From assembly GCA_008933705.1 (NCBI GenBank), contig WBUN01000024.1:1-64000 (forward strand): a DNA stretch of 64,000 nt, written 5' to 3'. Position numbers and translations under genes: made by a program. The first letter of the stretch is position 1, and the number at the start of each line of letters is the position of its first letter. Below are positions 37,132 to 45,620 of the stretch, piece by piece. Source of the DNA: Hyphomicrobiaceae bacterium (lineage in GTDB: Bacteria; Pseudomonadota; Alphaproteobacteria; Rhizobiales; Hyphomicrobiaceae). Below the pieces are notes generated by a model, which searched no databases, was not told the origin of the DNA, and saw nothing but the letters and a program-made list of their open reading frames with translations.

Positions 37132-37760
37132 CAGACAAGATTGCCGACAGCGACGTCCTCCTCGTCGTCGACGTCCAGAACGATTTCTGCCCCGGCGGCA
37201 ACCTGGCCGTGCCGGGCGGGGATGAGGTTGTGCCAACCATTAATCAACTGAGCACGCGGTTCAAGCACGTCGTGCTGACGCAGGATTGGCACCCAACAGG
37301 TCACGGATCTTTCGCATCCGCCAACCCCGGCCGCCAGCCGTTCGAGACGATCACCGTGTCCTACGGACCGCAGGTGCTGTGGCCGGACCATTGCGTGCAG
37401 GGCACGAAAGGTGCGGAATTCCACCCTGCACTGCAGGTGCCGCACGCCGAGCTGATCATCCGCAAGGGCTACCGGCGCGAAATCGATTCCTACTCCGCGT
37501 TCTACGAGAACGATCGCACAACACCGACGGGGCTTGCCGGCTATCTGCGCGAGCGCGGACTGAAGCGCGTGTTCCTGGCCGGGCTGGCGTTCGATTTCTG
37601 TGTCCGCTACTCGGCCGAGGACGCAAGCCGTCTCGGCTTCGAGGTCGTGGTCATCGAGGATGCGTGCCGCGGCATCGATATCGACGCCTCCGTGGAAGCA
37701 ACGCGGCGGCGGCTCAGTGAGCTCGGCATTCCCTGCACAGGCGCCCATGCGATCGCGTGA
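37128..37760 (+). CDS. pncA: Nicotinamidase
   Basis: 210 aa, isochorismatase fold. Hydrolyses nicotinamide to nicotinate, the substrate of the neighbouring PncB. Catalytic triad D15 (V-V-D-V-Q-N-D-F), K113 (I-R-K-G-Y) and C158 (D-F-C-V-R-Y); metal ligands D53, H55 and H59 in Q-D-W-H-P-T-G-H. It overlaps pncB by 4 bases, forming a two-step salvage unit. The APH-like gene follows. Confidence 0.97.
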   Translation: MTDKIADSDVLLVVDVQNDFCPGGNLAVPGGDEVVPTINQLSTRFKHVVLTQDWHPTGHGSFASANPGRQPFETITVSYGPQVLWPDHCVQGTKGAEFHPALQVPHAELIIRKGYRREIDSYSAFYENDRTTPTGLAGYLRERGLKRVFLAGLAFDFCVRYSAEDASRLGFEVVVIEDACRGIDIDASVEATRRRLSELGIPCTGAHAIA

Positions 37761-37809
37761 CCGAGGCGTCGATAGACCGCAGGCGGATGGAGCACAGGGG
37801 GCGCCGACG

Positions 37810-38859
37810 GTGTCGATGATCGAAGCGGATGAGCCGACGCTCGCCGAAAAGGTGGACCACCTCAGCCGGGCCGGCGCCTATCCGGCCGCCCTGGACGAGG
37901 TGGTCCTCCGCGAGACGCACATGTCGTGGGTCTTTCTTGCCGGCGACAAGGTCTACAAGCTGAAAAAGCCCGTTCGATTTCCCTATCTGGACTTTTCCAC
38001 GCTCGACCGCCGCGAGGCGGCTTGCCGGGCCGAGTTCAGCCTGAACCGCAGGCTGGCTCCGGACGTTTATGTCGGCGTGCTCCCCCTCATGTTTTCGCAC
38101 CAGGGGCTGTCGCTCGGCGGAGAGGGGCGCATCGTCGACTGGCTGGTCGTCATGCGCCGGCTCGACGATCGATGGGCGCTCGAGGAAGTCGTGCACGAAG
38201 GCCGCCTCGAGACAGCCCATCTCGATCGCCTGGTCGCGACCCTGGTGCGCTTCTATCGGCGCGCCCGGCCGGCGTTCCTTTCCCCAGACACCTATCTCGC
38301 CGAGTGGCCGAGAAATCTGGCGTTGAACCGTCGCGTCCTGCTCAACCCGCGGTTCGATCTGCCTTTCGGGCTCATCAGCAGGATCGATCGCACCCTGTGC
38401 AAATTCGTGGCGGAGCGCAGGGACATTCTGGCAGCACGCGTGCGTGGTCGCCGCATTGTGGACGGGCACGGGGATCTGCGCCCGGAGCACGTCTGGCTCG
38501 ATCACGAGGTGAGAATAATCGACTGCCTCGAATTCAACACACGGCTGAGGACGGTCGATCCCTTCGATGAGATTGCCTTTCTGACGATCGAATGCGAGCG
38601 GCTCGGCGCGGCGTGGGCAGGCCGTTACATCAGAAGGGCTATGGAGCGCGGGCTGCGCGAGAAATTTCCTGCTGAGCTGTTTCTCTTCTATCGTTCCTAC
38701 CGCGCCATGCTGCGCGCTCGCCTGGCGATCGCGCACCTGCTCGAGGCACACCCTCGCACCCCGGACAAGTGGCCCCGCCGGGCTCGCACCTACCTTGCCA
38801 TCGCCGCACGCGACGCGGCAAGACTCGAAACCATCCTCAGAACACCACGAGGTCGGTGA
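37810..38859 (+). CDS. Aminoglycoside-phosphotransferase-like kinase (COG2187 type), stand-alone
   Basis: About 349 aa from GTG 37810 (AGGGGG eight bases before); ATG 37816 or ATG 37747 are alternatives. Resembles the N-terminal half of proteins that join an APH-like domain to a P-loop kinase: R-E-T-H-M-S-W-V-F-L-A-G-D-K-V-Y-K-L-K-K-P, then V-D-G-H-G-D-L-R-P-E-H-V and I-D-C-L-E-F-N. The H-G-D-L motif is the catalytic loop. The usual C-terminal P-loop domain is absent. The substrate is unknown. It follows pncA and overlaps the end of prs on the other strand by 23 bases. Confidence 0.85.
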   Translation: MSMIEADEPTLAEKVDHLSRAGAYPAALDEVVLRETHMSWVFLAGDKVYKLKKPVRFPYLDFSTLDRREAACRAEFSLNRRLAPDVYVGVLPLMFSHQGLSLGGEGRIVDWLVVMRRLDDRWALEEVVHEGRLETAHLDRLVATLVRFYRRARPAFLSPDTYLAEWPRNLALNRRVLLNPRFDLPFGLISRIDRTLCKFVAERRDILAARVRGRRIVDGHGDLRPEHVWLDHEVRIIDCLEFNTRLRTVDPFDEIAFLTIECERLGAAWAGRYIRRAMERGLREKFPAELFLFYRSYRAMLRARLAIAHLLEAHPRTPDKWPRRARTYLAIAARDAARLETILRTPRGR

Positions 38860-39868
38860 GCAGGCAATCGTCGTGCAGGCGGCTGATCGCCGTGGCCAGA
38901 AGCGGCGCAGCCGGCAGGATCTCGAGCTTGTCGCGGCGAGCATTCGCCGGCAGGCGAAAAGGCGGCACGGCATCGGTGATGACGAGCCTGTCGATGGCGG
39001 GATCCGCCAGCACCTCGGCAGCACCCGGCATGAACAGCCTATGCGTGACAAGGGCCATGATCCGGCGGGCCCCGGCCTTGCGCGCAGCCTTGGCCGCGCG
39101 CAGAAGCGTGCCCCCCGTGCTGATAAGATCATCGATGATGAGGGCCGTGCTGTCGACCACATCGCCAACAAAGAGATCGCCGGAGACGATGCCGGCGCTG
39201 CGATGCTTGTCAGCGAATGCCTTGCCGATGGGGCGCCCGCACGCCGCTTCCAGCGTCTCGCGAAAGAGCTCCGCACGCTTGGCGCCACCCGTGTCCGGGG
39301 AGACGACGCAAAGCTTGTCGTCCTGCAGCGATCTCGCGAAGTCGACGAACAGCGGCGTGCCGGTGAGCGCCACGGTGCGGCAGCGGAACGCGTTCTCGAA
39401 GGCGACCGGGTTGTGCACCTCGAGGGTGACGATCGCATCCGTGCCGACGGCCTCGAACATGCCGGCGACGTACCTCGTGGCGACCGGATCGCTCGGTTTC
39501 GTACGGCGATCCTTGCGGGCGTAGCATAGGTAAGGCACCACGGCTGTTACCCGCTCCGCGCCGGCATCCTTGAGCGCGCCGATGAAGAACAGGAGGCGGC
39601 AGAGCTTGTCGTTGGCACTCATGTCCGGTCCACCGTACAAGCTGTGGATCACGTAGACGTCTCTGCCCCCGACCGGCTCGAGCGGGCGCGCCTTGTGCTC
39701 GCCGTCCTCGAACTCGCGCTCCTCGTGTGCGGACAAGGGCCGGCTCAGCGCATCGGCGATCGCCTTCCCGAGGTCGGCCGTTGCGTTGAGGGCGAATAGC
39801 TGCAGGCGGTCACGCGATCCCGGCGTCAACGGATCGCGTGGACTCCAGAGGGATGGCTGTTTGCACAT
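38837..39868 (-). CDS. prs: Ribose-phosphate pyrophosphokinase (divergent paralogue type)
   Basis: 343 aa from ATG 39868 with GGGAGGAAG upstream; longer in-frame starts lack this support. Makes PRPP from ribose 5-phosphate and ATP. Two type-I PRTase-like domains: the F-E-D-G-E-H block, P-Y-L-C-Y-A-R-K-D-R-R, V-V-S-P-D-T-G-G and the PRPP loop I-I-D-D-L-I-S-T-G-G-T. The P-Y-x-x-Y-A-R-K-D-R segment differs from housekeeping Prs (usually P-Y-A-R-Q-D-R), so I take it for a secondary enzyme serving the NAD salvage genes next door. Confidence 0.92.
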   Translation of the reverse strand: MCKQPSLWSPRDPLTPGSRDRLQLFALNATADLGKAIADALSRPLSAHEEREFEDGEHKARPLEPVGGRDVYVIHSLYGGPDMSANDKLCRLLFFIGALKDAGAERVTAVVPYLCYARKDRRTKPSDPVATRYVAGMFEAVGTDAIVTLEVHNPVAFENAFRCRTVALTGTPLFVDFARSLQDDKLCVVSPDTGGAKRAELFRETLEAACGRPIGKAFADKHRSAGIVSGDLFVGDVVDSTALIIDDLISTGGTLLRAAKAARKAGARRIMALVTHRLFMPGAAEVLADPAIDRLVITDAVPPFRLPANARRDKLEILPAAPLLATAISRLHDDCLLTDLVVF

Positions 39869-39980
39869 ACGCTGCTTCCTCCCGGCCGGATCATCACGAT
39901 TGACATTTGGCAATGCTGCTGGCCGCATGCGAGCTAAGTCAGCATAGTCACGCCGCCCTCGGACAACTGCGGTTTGCGCA

Positions 39981-40847
39981 ATGAGCCACCTGTATGATCT
40001 CGCTGCATTGACGAGCGCGCGCATCATGGACGAGCTGACGAAAATCGTTTCGCGCGCGTCCGCTGCAGTCATTGCGATCGATCAAACGACGGCGGCATGG
40101 CGGGCCAAGACCGATCTCTCGCCTGTGAGTGTAGCAGACGAGGCGGCCAATGCGGTGATCATGCAAGGGCTCGCGTGTCTGCTCCCCGGCCTGCCGATCG
40201 TCTCGGAAGAGGGCAGGTGCAGGCAGGCATCCTTGGCGCCCGGTGCGTTGTACGCGCTGGTCGACCCCCTCGACGGAACGCGCGAGTTCCTGGCTGGCCG
40301 CGATGAATTTACGGTGAACATCGCCATTGTATGGGATGGGCGACCAAGAGTTGGTCTCATCGCCGCGCCCGCCCTCGGCCTCGTGTGGCGCGGCATCGTC
40401 GGGCAAGGCGCCGAACGCCTGCGTCTTGCGCCAGGCGCCGAACCGCATCAGGCCTCCGAGATCAGCACGGTGTGCACGCGGCAGCGGCCGCCTGAGGGGT
40501 TCGTCGCCCTGGTCAGCAGATCGCACTTCGATACGCAAACCGACGCGCTCCTCAAGCGCCTTCCCATCGCCACCCAGGTCTCCTGCGGCTCCTCGCTCAA
40601 GTTCTGCCGGATTGCCGAGGGTAGCGCCGATCTCTATGTGCGGCTTGCCCAGACATGCGAGTGGGACGTGGCCGCGGGCCATGCGCTTGTCGTTGCGGCC
40701 GGCGGCGCGGTGACGGCGCCCGACGGGGCCGACCTCGTGTACGGCCGCGTCATCGACGACTTCCACATCCCGGCGTTCATCGCCTGGGGCCATCCGACGT
40801 CGGTGCAGGAAACCCTCGACCACCTGCAGCGAAGCCGTCGAACCTGA
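39981..40847 (+). CDS. cysQ: 3'(2'),5'-bisphosphate nucleotidase CysQ-like (inositol monophosphatase family)
   Basis: 288 aa. Hydrolyses 3'-phosphoadenosine 5'-phosphate to AMP, or a related inositol-phosphatase reaction. Metal-binding motifs: I-V-S-E-E-G near residue 73, D-P-L-D-G-T-R-E-F near 95 and C-E-W-D-V-A-A-G-H-A near 224. The length is a little over the typical 246-270. It is divergent from prs. A weak FNR-like sequence with one mismatch lies in the shared gap. It is convergent with groEL. Confidence 0.92.
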   Translation: MSHLYDLAALTSARIMDELTKIVSRASAAVIAIDQTTAAWRAKTDLSPVSVADEAANAVIMQGLACLLPGLPIVSEEGRCRQASLAPGALYALVDPLDGTREFLAGRDEFTVNIAIVWDGRPRVGLIAAPALGLVWRGIVGQGAERLRLAPGAEPHQASEISTVCTRQRPPEGFVALVSRSHFDTQTDALLKRLPIATQVSCGSSLKFCRIAEGSADLYVRLAQTCEWDVAAGHALVVAAGGAVTAPDGADLVYGRVIDDFHIPAFIAWGHPTSVQETLDHLQRSRRT

Positions 40848-40906
40848 CATCCGGTCTCCGACGCCAGCGATGCATCTGGGCGGGTGGCACCTCCACACAT
40901 GCCGCC

Positions 40907-42529
40907 CTACATCGCCAAATCCTGCTCCCGCCCCGGCTCTTTCTTCCGCTCCGGCAGCTCCGTCATTGTGGCTTCCGTGAGCAGCAGGACGCCGGCGACC
41001 GACACCGCGTTCTCAAGCGCAATACGTACGACCTTGGTCGGATCGATAATGCCGGCCTCGACCAGGTCGACGTACTTGTTGCAGGCTGCATCGAACCCGA
41101 AATTGCCCTTCCCTTCGAGCATCTTGGCCACGACTACGCCGCCATCCACCGCCGAGTTATCGGCAATCTGACGCGCCGGCGCGCCGAGTGCCCGTCTCAG
41201 AATCTGAACTCCAGTCTTCTCGTCGCCCTCGCTGCGCGTCTCCTCCTCGGATACGATTTGCATGCAGCGCAACAGCGCCAGTCCGCCACCCGGCACGATT
41301 CCCTCGCCGACCGCGGCCTTGGTGGCGCTGATGGCGTCGTCGAGTGCCTCCTTCTTCGCCTTCATCTCGGACTCGGAGGGCGCGCCGACGCGGATGACTG
41401 CAACGCCGCCGGCCAGCTTGGCGAGGCGCTCGCGCAGCTTCTCCTTGTCGTAGTCGCTCGTCGACATGTCGATCTCGCGGCGGATCTGCTGCACACGATC
41501 GTCGATCGCCTTGCGATTGCCGCCGCCGCCAATGATGGTCGTATTCTCCTTGTCGGCGACAATGCGCTTGGCCCGCCCGAGCTGCTCGAACACGACGCTC
41601 TCGAGCTTGAGGCCCAGCTCCTCCGAGATCACCTGCCCGCCGGTGAGCACGGCAATGTCCTCCAGCATGGCCTTGCGGCGGTCGCCGAACCCGGGCGCCT
41701 TGACGGCACAGCTCTTCAGCGCGCCGCGGAGCTGATTGACGATGAGCGTGGCGAGCGCCTCACCTTCGACATCCTCGGCCACGACTAGAAGCGGACGGGC
41801 TGCCTTCGCAACCTGCTCGAGAAGCGGGATCAGGTCCTTGAGCGCGCTGATCTTCTTGTCGCAGATGAGGATCAGGGCATCCTCCAGCACGGCTTCCATC
41901 TTGTCCGCGTTGGTGATGAAGTAGGGCGAGATGAAGCCCCGATCGAATTGCATTCCTTCCACGACGTCGAGAGTGGTTTCGGTCGTCTTGGATTCTTCGA
42001 CCGTGATGACGCCCTCGTTGCCGACCTTCTCCATGGCTTCGGCGACGAGCGCACCGATGACCGGATCATTGTGCGCGGAGATGGTCGCAACCTGCGCTTT
42101 CTCCTTATGCTCCTTGACCGGACGCGACAGCGCCTTCAAGTGATTGACGGCGGCCCTTGTGCCGCGCTCCAGGCCGCGTTTCAGGTCTATGGCGCTGGCA
42201 CCGGCAACGACGTTACGCACGCCGTCGGCAAATATCGCGTGGGCCAGGATGGCCGAAGTGCTGGTGCCGTCGCCGACGGCCTCTCCGGTCTTCTCTGCAG
42301 CCTGCCGCAGCATCTGCGCACCGAGGTTCTCCTCGGCGTCCTCAAGATCAAATTCCTTGGCGATGGTGACGCCGTCATTGCAGACGAGGGGTGCACCCCA
42401 CTTCTTCTGGATCAACACCGACTTGGATTTCGGCCCGAGCGTCACCCGGATCGCATCGGCAAGCTGCGCAGCACCGCGCAACAGCTTCTCTCGGGCCTCG
42501 GACCTGAACAGGACCTGTTTGTAGGGCAT
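40907..42529 (-). CDS. groEL: Orphan GroEL-type chaperonin (60 kDa)
   Basis: 540 aa from ATG 42529. ATPase motifs are intact: V-T-L-G-P-K-S-K (K replaces the usual R), G-D-G-T-S-T-S near residue 86 and [14 protein letters not shown] with P-G-G-G near 400. The N-terminus [13 protein letters not shown] is unlike housekeeping GroEL, and the C-terminus lacks the G-G-M repeat, ending charged ([10 protein letters not shown]). No groES is adjacent. It is divergent from an 88-aa gene with FNR-type box 3 between them, so an oxygen-responsive secondary chaperonin is likely. Confidence 0.96.
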   Translation of the reverse strand: MPYKQVLFRSEAREKLLRGAAQLADAIRVTLGPKSKSVLIQKKWGAPLVCNDGVTIAKEFDLEDAEENLGAQMLRQAAEKTGEAVGDGTSTSAILAHAIFADGVRNVVAGASAIDLKRGLERGTRAAVNHLKALSRPVKEHKEKAQVATISAHNDPVIGALVAEAMEKVGNEGVITVEESKTTETTLDVVEGMQFDRGFISPYFITNADKMEAVLEDALILICDKKISALKDLIPLLEQVAKAARPLLVVAEDVEGEALATLIVNQLRGALKSCAVKAPGFGDRRKAMLEDIAVLTGGQVISEELGLKLESVVFEQLGRAKRIVADKENTTIIGGGGNRKAIDDRVQQIRREIDMSTSDYDKEKLRERLAKLAGGVAVIRVGAPSESEMKAKKEALDDAISATKAAVGEGIVPGGGLALLRCMQIVSEEETRSEGDEKTGVQILRRALGAPARQIADNSAVDGGVVVAKMLEGKGNFGFDAACNKYVDLVEAGIIDPTKVVRIALENAVSVAGVLLLTEATMTELPERKKEPGREQDLAM

Positions 42530-42630
42530 GGCTGGACCCACTTGCGCTCGAGGTTGGTCGGCGCGCACGGCGATGGCCGGTGCGCCCTTTCCATGCATGT
42601 CTCTTAAGACCGGAGCCCGGGCGCAGCACC

Positions 42631-42644
42631 TTGACGCCGGTCAA
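42631..42644. promoter_or_regulatory. FNR/FixK-type box 3
   Basis: TTGAC-GCCG-GTCAA, with perfectly palindromic half-sites. The centre is about 77 bases before the 88-aa gene and 108 bases before groEL, in their divergent gap. Confidence 0.7.
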
Positions 42645-42714
42645 TGTCACCCGGGTGTGCCCGGCTAGACATGCAGTATGGGTTCCGCCGGCGCAGAGCG
42701 AAGGGCGTACCGAA

Positions 42715-42981
42715 ATGGCCGGACACAAGAAAGGTGACTCAAAGGCTATGCCCGTCACCTCCTCCGACGAGGTGCGGCACTTGGTTGGGCCGGTGACCGA
42801 CGACACGATCTCCGCCATCCTCAAGACCGGCGCCTCCGTCGAGGACCTGGAGGTCGCAGCAAGCTATCTGCAGGGCGAAGGGAGTACGGTGGATCGCCTC
42901 GGCCATCCGATGTCAGGCAAAGTGGCACAGATCTACGACATCCTGGCCGCAGACGAGCTGTACGCGAACAGCGAAAGATAG
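42715..42981 (+). CDS. Small protein of unknown function (88 aa)
   Basis: 88 aa from ATG 42715, with GAAGGG upstream. Lys/Gly/Ser-rich start, then helical segments (V-R-H-L-V-G-P-V-T-D-D-T-I-S-A-I-L) and a G-H-P-M-S-G-K-V-A-Q-I-Y-D-I-L stretch. No signal peptide or membrane segment. The family is not known to me. The FNR-type box 77 bases upstream and the HPF-like gene 52 bases downstream suggest they are expressed together under low oxygen. Confidence 0.75.
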   Translation: MAGHKKGDSKAMPVTSSDEVRHLVGPVTDDTISAILKTGASVEDLEVAASYLQGEGSTVDRLGHPMSGKVAQIYDILAADELYANSER

Positions 42982-43033
42982 AGGGACCGTCGCTGCAAGT
43001 CGCCTCTACCACCCAGTTCATGAGGTCTCAACC

Positions 43034-43600
43034 ATGCAGGTGCCTCTCCAAATCGTGTTCGAGCACATCGGTCATTCCGACGCACTCGAGGCGGCTGTCC
43101 GCAAGGAGGCGCAAAGGCTCGAGCGCTTCCACGATCGCATCACGTCCGCGCGCGTGGTGATCGCGCGCCCCCAGCATCGCCATCACAAGGGCGATACCTA
43201 CAGCGTTCGCATCCATCTGGCGGTGCCCGGCGGCAAGCACATCGATATCAGCCGCGATCCAGCGGCGACGGGGCGGCATGAAGATGCCCACGTCACCATC
43301 AGAGACGCATTCGACGCGGCCGGCCGCCAGCTGCAGGACCAAGCCCGCAAGATCGAAGGTCAGGTGAAGACCCACGAGACGCAGCCGCACGGCAAGATCG
43401 CGAAGCTGGTTCCCGAGCGCGACCACGGCTTTATTGCTGCATCCGACGGGCGCGAAATCTACTTTCACCGCAACAGCGTCATCGAAGGCACGTTCGACAA
43501 TCTCCAGGTCGGCCAGGACGTGCGCTTCTCGGAGGCCGCCGGCGACAAGGGGCCTCAAGCCTCATCCGTGCGCCCTGTGGGCAAACATCACGTGCAGTAG
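43034..43600 (+). CDS. Ribosome hibernation-type protein: HPF/RaiA domain fused to a cold-shock domain
   Basis: 188 aa. Residues 4-108 show the HPF/RaiA pattern (L-Q-I-V-F-E-H-I, a long basic helix, then V-R-I-H-L-A-V-P-G-G-K). Residues 119-188 form a cold-shock-like domain with H-G-K-I-A-K-L-V, H-G-F-I and the I-Y-F-H RNA-binding strand. HPF proteins inactivate ribosomes by blocking tRNA and mRNA sites; the cold-shock domain would add nucleic-acid binding in place of the dimerising C-terminus of long HPF. It probably belongs with the 88-aa gene upstream. Confidence 0.9.
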   Translation: MQVPLQIVFEHIGHSDALEAAVRKEAQRLERFHDRITSARVVIARPQHRHHKGDTYSVRIHLAVPGGKHIDISRDPAATGRHEDAHVTIRDAFDAAGRQLQDQARKIEGQVKTHETQPHGKIAKLVPERDHGFIAASDGREIYFHRNSVIEGTFDNLQVGQDVRFSEAAGDKGPQASSVRPVGKHHVQ

Positions 43601-43612
43601 CGGCATGCCCGC

Positions 43613-43635
43613 GCCGGACGGGCTGTCCGTCCGGC
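43613..43635. terminator. Candidate bidirectional terminator hairpin
   Basis: GCCGGACGG and CCGTCCGGC form a perfect nine-base stem around a five-base loop. It lies between the convergent HPF-like and DUF2267 genes. No T-run follows, so a Rho-assisted or weak terminator is possible. Confidence 0.55.
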
Positions 43636-43659
43636 GGCTATGCAATGCTGCGCAATATC

Positions 43660-44112
43660 TCAAGTCGCCGATCTGCGCTTGAAGTCTCTCGCATTCTGCG
43701 GCCACAGCTCCTTGAGCTCAGCAGGAAACTGCGCAATGACATCAGCAATCTCTCCGGGGTCGCAGTGGTGCGCCAGGAGGGCAAATACGTCGCGCACAGC
43801 CGGCTCGGCGTCGATCGGATGCGGTCGCAGTTTCACGGTGACCTCCAGCAGAAACTCGTGTTTCGAGCGCACCTTGGAGGGAGTCCGGGCAGGCCGCCAG
43901 CCTTCGAAATAGAGGCCGCGCACAATCAACGGCAACTGTGCAGCAAGATCGACAGCCTCCTCCGGCGTCAGGCGATCGCGAAGCTGATGCAGGACTGCAC
44001 GCAGTACGCTGTAGGCGACATCTTCATCGGGAAGATCGCCATTGTCGCGCAACTCCTTCAGCCACTCTTGCGTCTGCTGGACCGCATGCCGGAGTGTCGC
44101 TGGAAGGGTCAT
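43660..44112 (-). CDS. DUF2267 domain protein
   Basis: 150 aa from ATG 44112. Starts with a long amphipathic helix (T-L-R-H-A-V-Q-Q-T-Q-E-W-L-K-E-L) and has the DUF2267 pattern D-E-D-V-A-Y-S-V-L-R-A-V-L-H-Q-L-R-D-R-L-T, then A-Q-L-P-L-I-V-R-G-L-Y-F-E-G-W. The second half repeats a similar helical unit that includes I-A-D-V-I-A-Q-F-P-A-E-L. Function is unknown; such genes are common among stress genes of alphaproteobacteria. FNR-type box 4 lies 114 bases before its start. Confidence 0.9.
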   Translation of the reverse strand: MTLPATLRHAVQQTQEWLKELRDNGDLPDEDVAYSVLRAVLHQLRDRLTPEEAVDLAAQLPLIVRGLYFEGWRPARTPSKVRSKHEFLLEVTVKLRPHPIDAEPAVRDVFALLAHHCDPGEIADVIAQFPAELKELWPQNARDFKRRSAT

Positions 44113-44219
44113 GGCTCTGCTCCCATGTGATCTTTTGCAGGTCATCGCAAGGGCATCGGCCGCCAGCAAGCGCGACGCTCGACCTATCTATTCAATGACG
44201 TTGCGTACGCTGATCGTCG

Positions 44220-44233
44220 TTGATCCACGTCAA
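44220..44233. promoter_or_regulatory. FNR/FixK-type box 4
   Basis: TTGAT-CCAC-GTCAA, upstream of the DUF2267 gene (centre 114 bases before the ATG) and just beyond the 3' end of the CapA-like gene. Confidence 0.65.
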
Positions 44234-44277
44234 CGGCCGGAGCCGCTGCCCCAACTTTCGCGCACACTGCACCGGCT

Positions 44278-45420
44278 TCACCGCAGCCGCAGCGCGCCGT
44301 CCTGAGCGATAGCGATCTGCGTCCCGAACGCGGTGCAAGCCCGATTGAGCGTGTCGGCAAGCCAGGCGCGGTCAGCAACCGAGGCCGCAGTGAGCCGCAT
44401 ATTGCGGACCTGCATTGGAACCATCTCCAGCGCCGAGAGCGTGCCGTCAGTGGCGCTCACCGACGGGAAATACATGAGCACGAGATCGCCGCGGAACGCC
44501 TCGTAGCCGCTGATGCCCTCATAGTCATTGATGCAATCGCCGCAGCCATAGAGGACGAGCTTGTTGCGGTAGACCTCGATGGCTTTGGCGTGATGCGACG
44601 AATGGCCGTGGATGACGTCGGCGGCGCCGCTGTCGATCAGGTGATGGGCAAAGGCGATCTGCGCGTCGGGCACCTCGTGGCCCCAGTTGCGGCCCCAGTG
44701 GATGGAGACGACGACCACGTCGCCCGGATGCCTCGCCGGCAAGATCGTGTCCGCAACACGCTTTGCATTGCGCGGCGAGATATCGGAAAGAAAATTCACT
44801 CCCGGCTTGCTGGCTGTCGCACGCCAGTGAGATGGAACCCCGCTGCTGGGTGACGCGAGAGCGAAGACGAGCACGCGCGCTCGTTCGCCGACCCTCAGGA
44901 CGGCCGGCGCCGCCGCAGCCGACAGGTTGCGACCCGCGCCCGCGCATGCGATGCGCGCCTGCCCAAGGCTGGAGAGTGTCTCCTCAAGGCCCGGCCGCCC
45001 CCAATCGAGGACGTGGTTGTTGGCAAGCACGCAGCAATCGATGCCAGCGGCCGTAATGACGCCGACGTTGGCCGGGTTCATCTTGTAGTTGATGCCCTTG
45101 GCCTCGTACGCCTTCGAGGATGTAACGGCCGTCTCGAGGTTCGCGATCCTGACGTCCGGTGCCCGCCGAGCGATCTCCTCGAGTGCAACGCCCCAGATAT
45201 AATCGAAGGAAACTGGCCTGCTGATGGGACCGTTGGCGTCTTCCGCCAGCCTGACGTAGTCGCTGGCGCGCTTGACATAGTCCTCGTGGAGGTGATCGTC
45301 GCCCGGATGGGGCAGGATCTGATCGATGCCCCTACCCGTCATGACATCACCCGCAAGAAGCAGCGTGAGCGCCTCTGGACTGTGCGCACCGCTCGCCGGC
45401 ATCGCCTGCGCTCTCCCCAT
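44278..45420 (-). CDS. CapA-family protein (PGA_cap metallophosphatase-like)
   Basis: 380 aa from ATG 45420 (AAGG upstream); ATG 45402 possible. Matches the CapA/PGA_cap fold: L-L-L-A-G-D-V-M-T-G-R-G-I near the N-terminus, I-A-N-L-E-T-A-V-T, V-L-A-N-N-H-V-L-D-W-G, S-I-H-W-G-R-N-W and H-G-H-S-S-H-H. These are metal-binding positions of calcineurin-like enzymes. CapA is tied to poly-gamma-glutamate capsules in Bacillus, but no capB/C genes are here. It is divergent from pdhA, with box 5 between. Confidence 0.9.
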   Translation of the reverse strand: MGRAQAMPASGAHSPEALTLLLAGDVMTGRGIDQILPHPGDDHLHEDYVKRASDYVRLAEDANGPISRPVSFDYIWGVALEEIARRAPDVRIANLETAVTSSKAYEAKGINYKMNPANVGVITAAGIDCCVLANNHVLDWGRPGLEETLSSLGQARIACAGAGRNLSAAAAPAVLRVGERARVLVFALASPSSGVPSHWRATASKPGVNFLSDISPRNAKRVADTILPARHPGDVVVVSIHWGRNWGHEVPDAQIAFAHHLIDSGAADVIHGHSSHHAKAIEVYRNKLVLYGCGDCINDYEGISGYEAFRGDLVLMYFPSVSATDGTLSALEMVPMQVRNMRLTAASVADRAWLADTLNRACTAFGTQIAIAQDGALRLR

Positions 45421-45500
45421 GTCGAGAGCCTTCGGGCACCTCTGCAGGCACCTCGAATTCTGGTCCGCCACCAGCGTCCACGTCCGATCGTGACAGCGAA

Positions 45501-45514
45501 TTGACCCTGGTCAA
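45501..45514. promoter_or_regulatory. FNR/FixK-type box 5
   Basis: TTGAC-CCTG-GTCAA, in the 200-base divergent gap between the CapA-like gene (centre about 88 bases away) and the E1-alpha gene (113 bases away). Confidence 0.7.
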
Positions 45515-45620
45515 CCCGTGCACATACGCCAGTGCCTACAGTTGCCGAGTGTCCGGCGCATCCGGCCCCCTGCATCAGATGCGTGCTGCAGCTTGACCTG
45601 ATCGCTCACGGAGATGCGAA

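Noticed and set aside
37714-39438. 574-residue open frame opposite the APH-like gene and overlapping prs in another frame
   Set aside because: The prs frame has complete PRPP synthetase motifs and the APH-like gene has its catalytic loop. This frame has neither.
39900-39913. TTGAC-ATTT-GGCAA, a possible eighth FNR-type box between prs and cysQ
   Set aside because: One half-site is broken (GGCAA). It is in a sensible place, about 38 bases before prs, but falls below the standard used for the seven listed sites.
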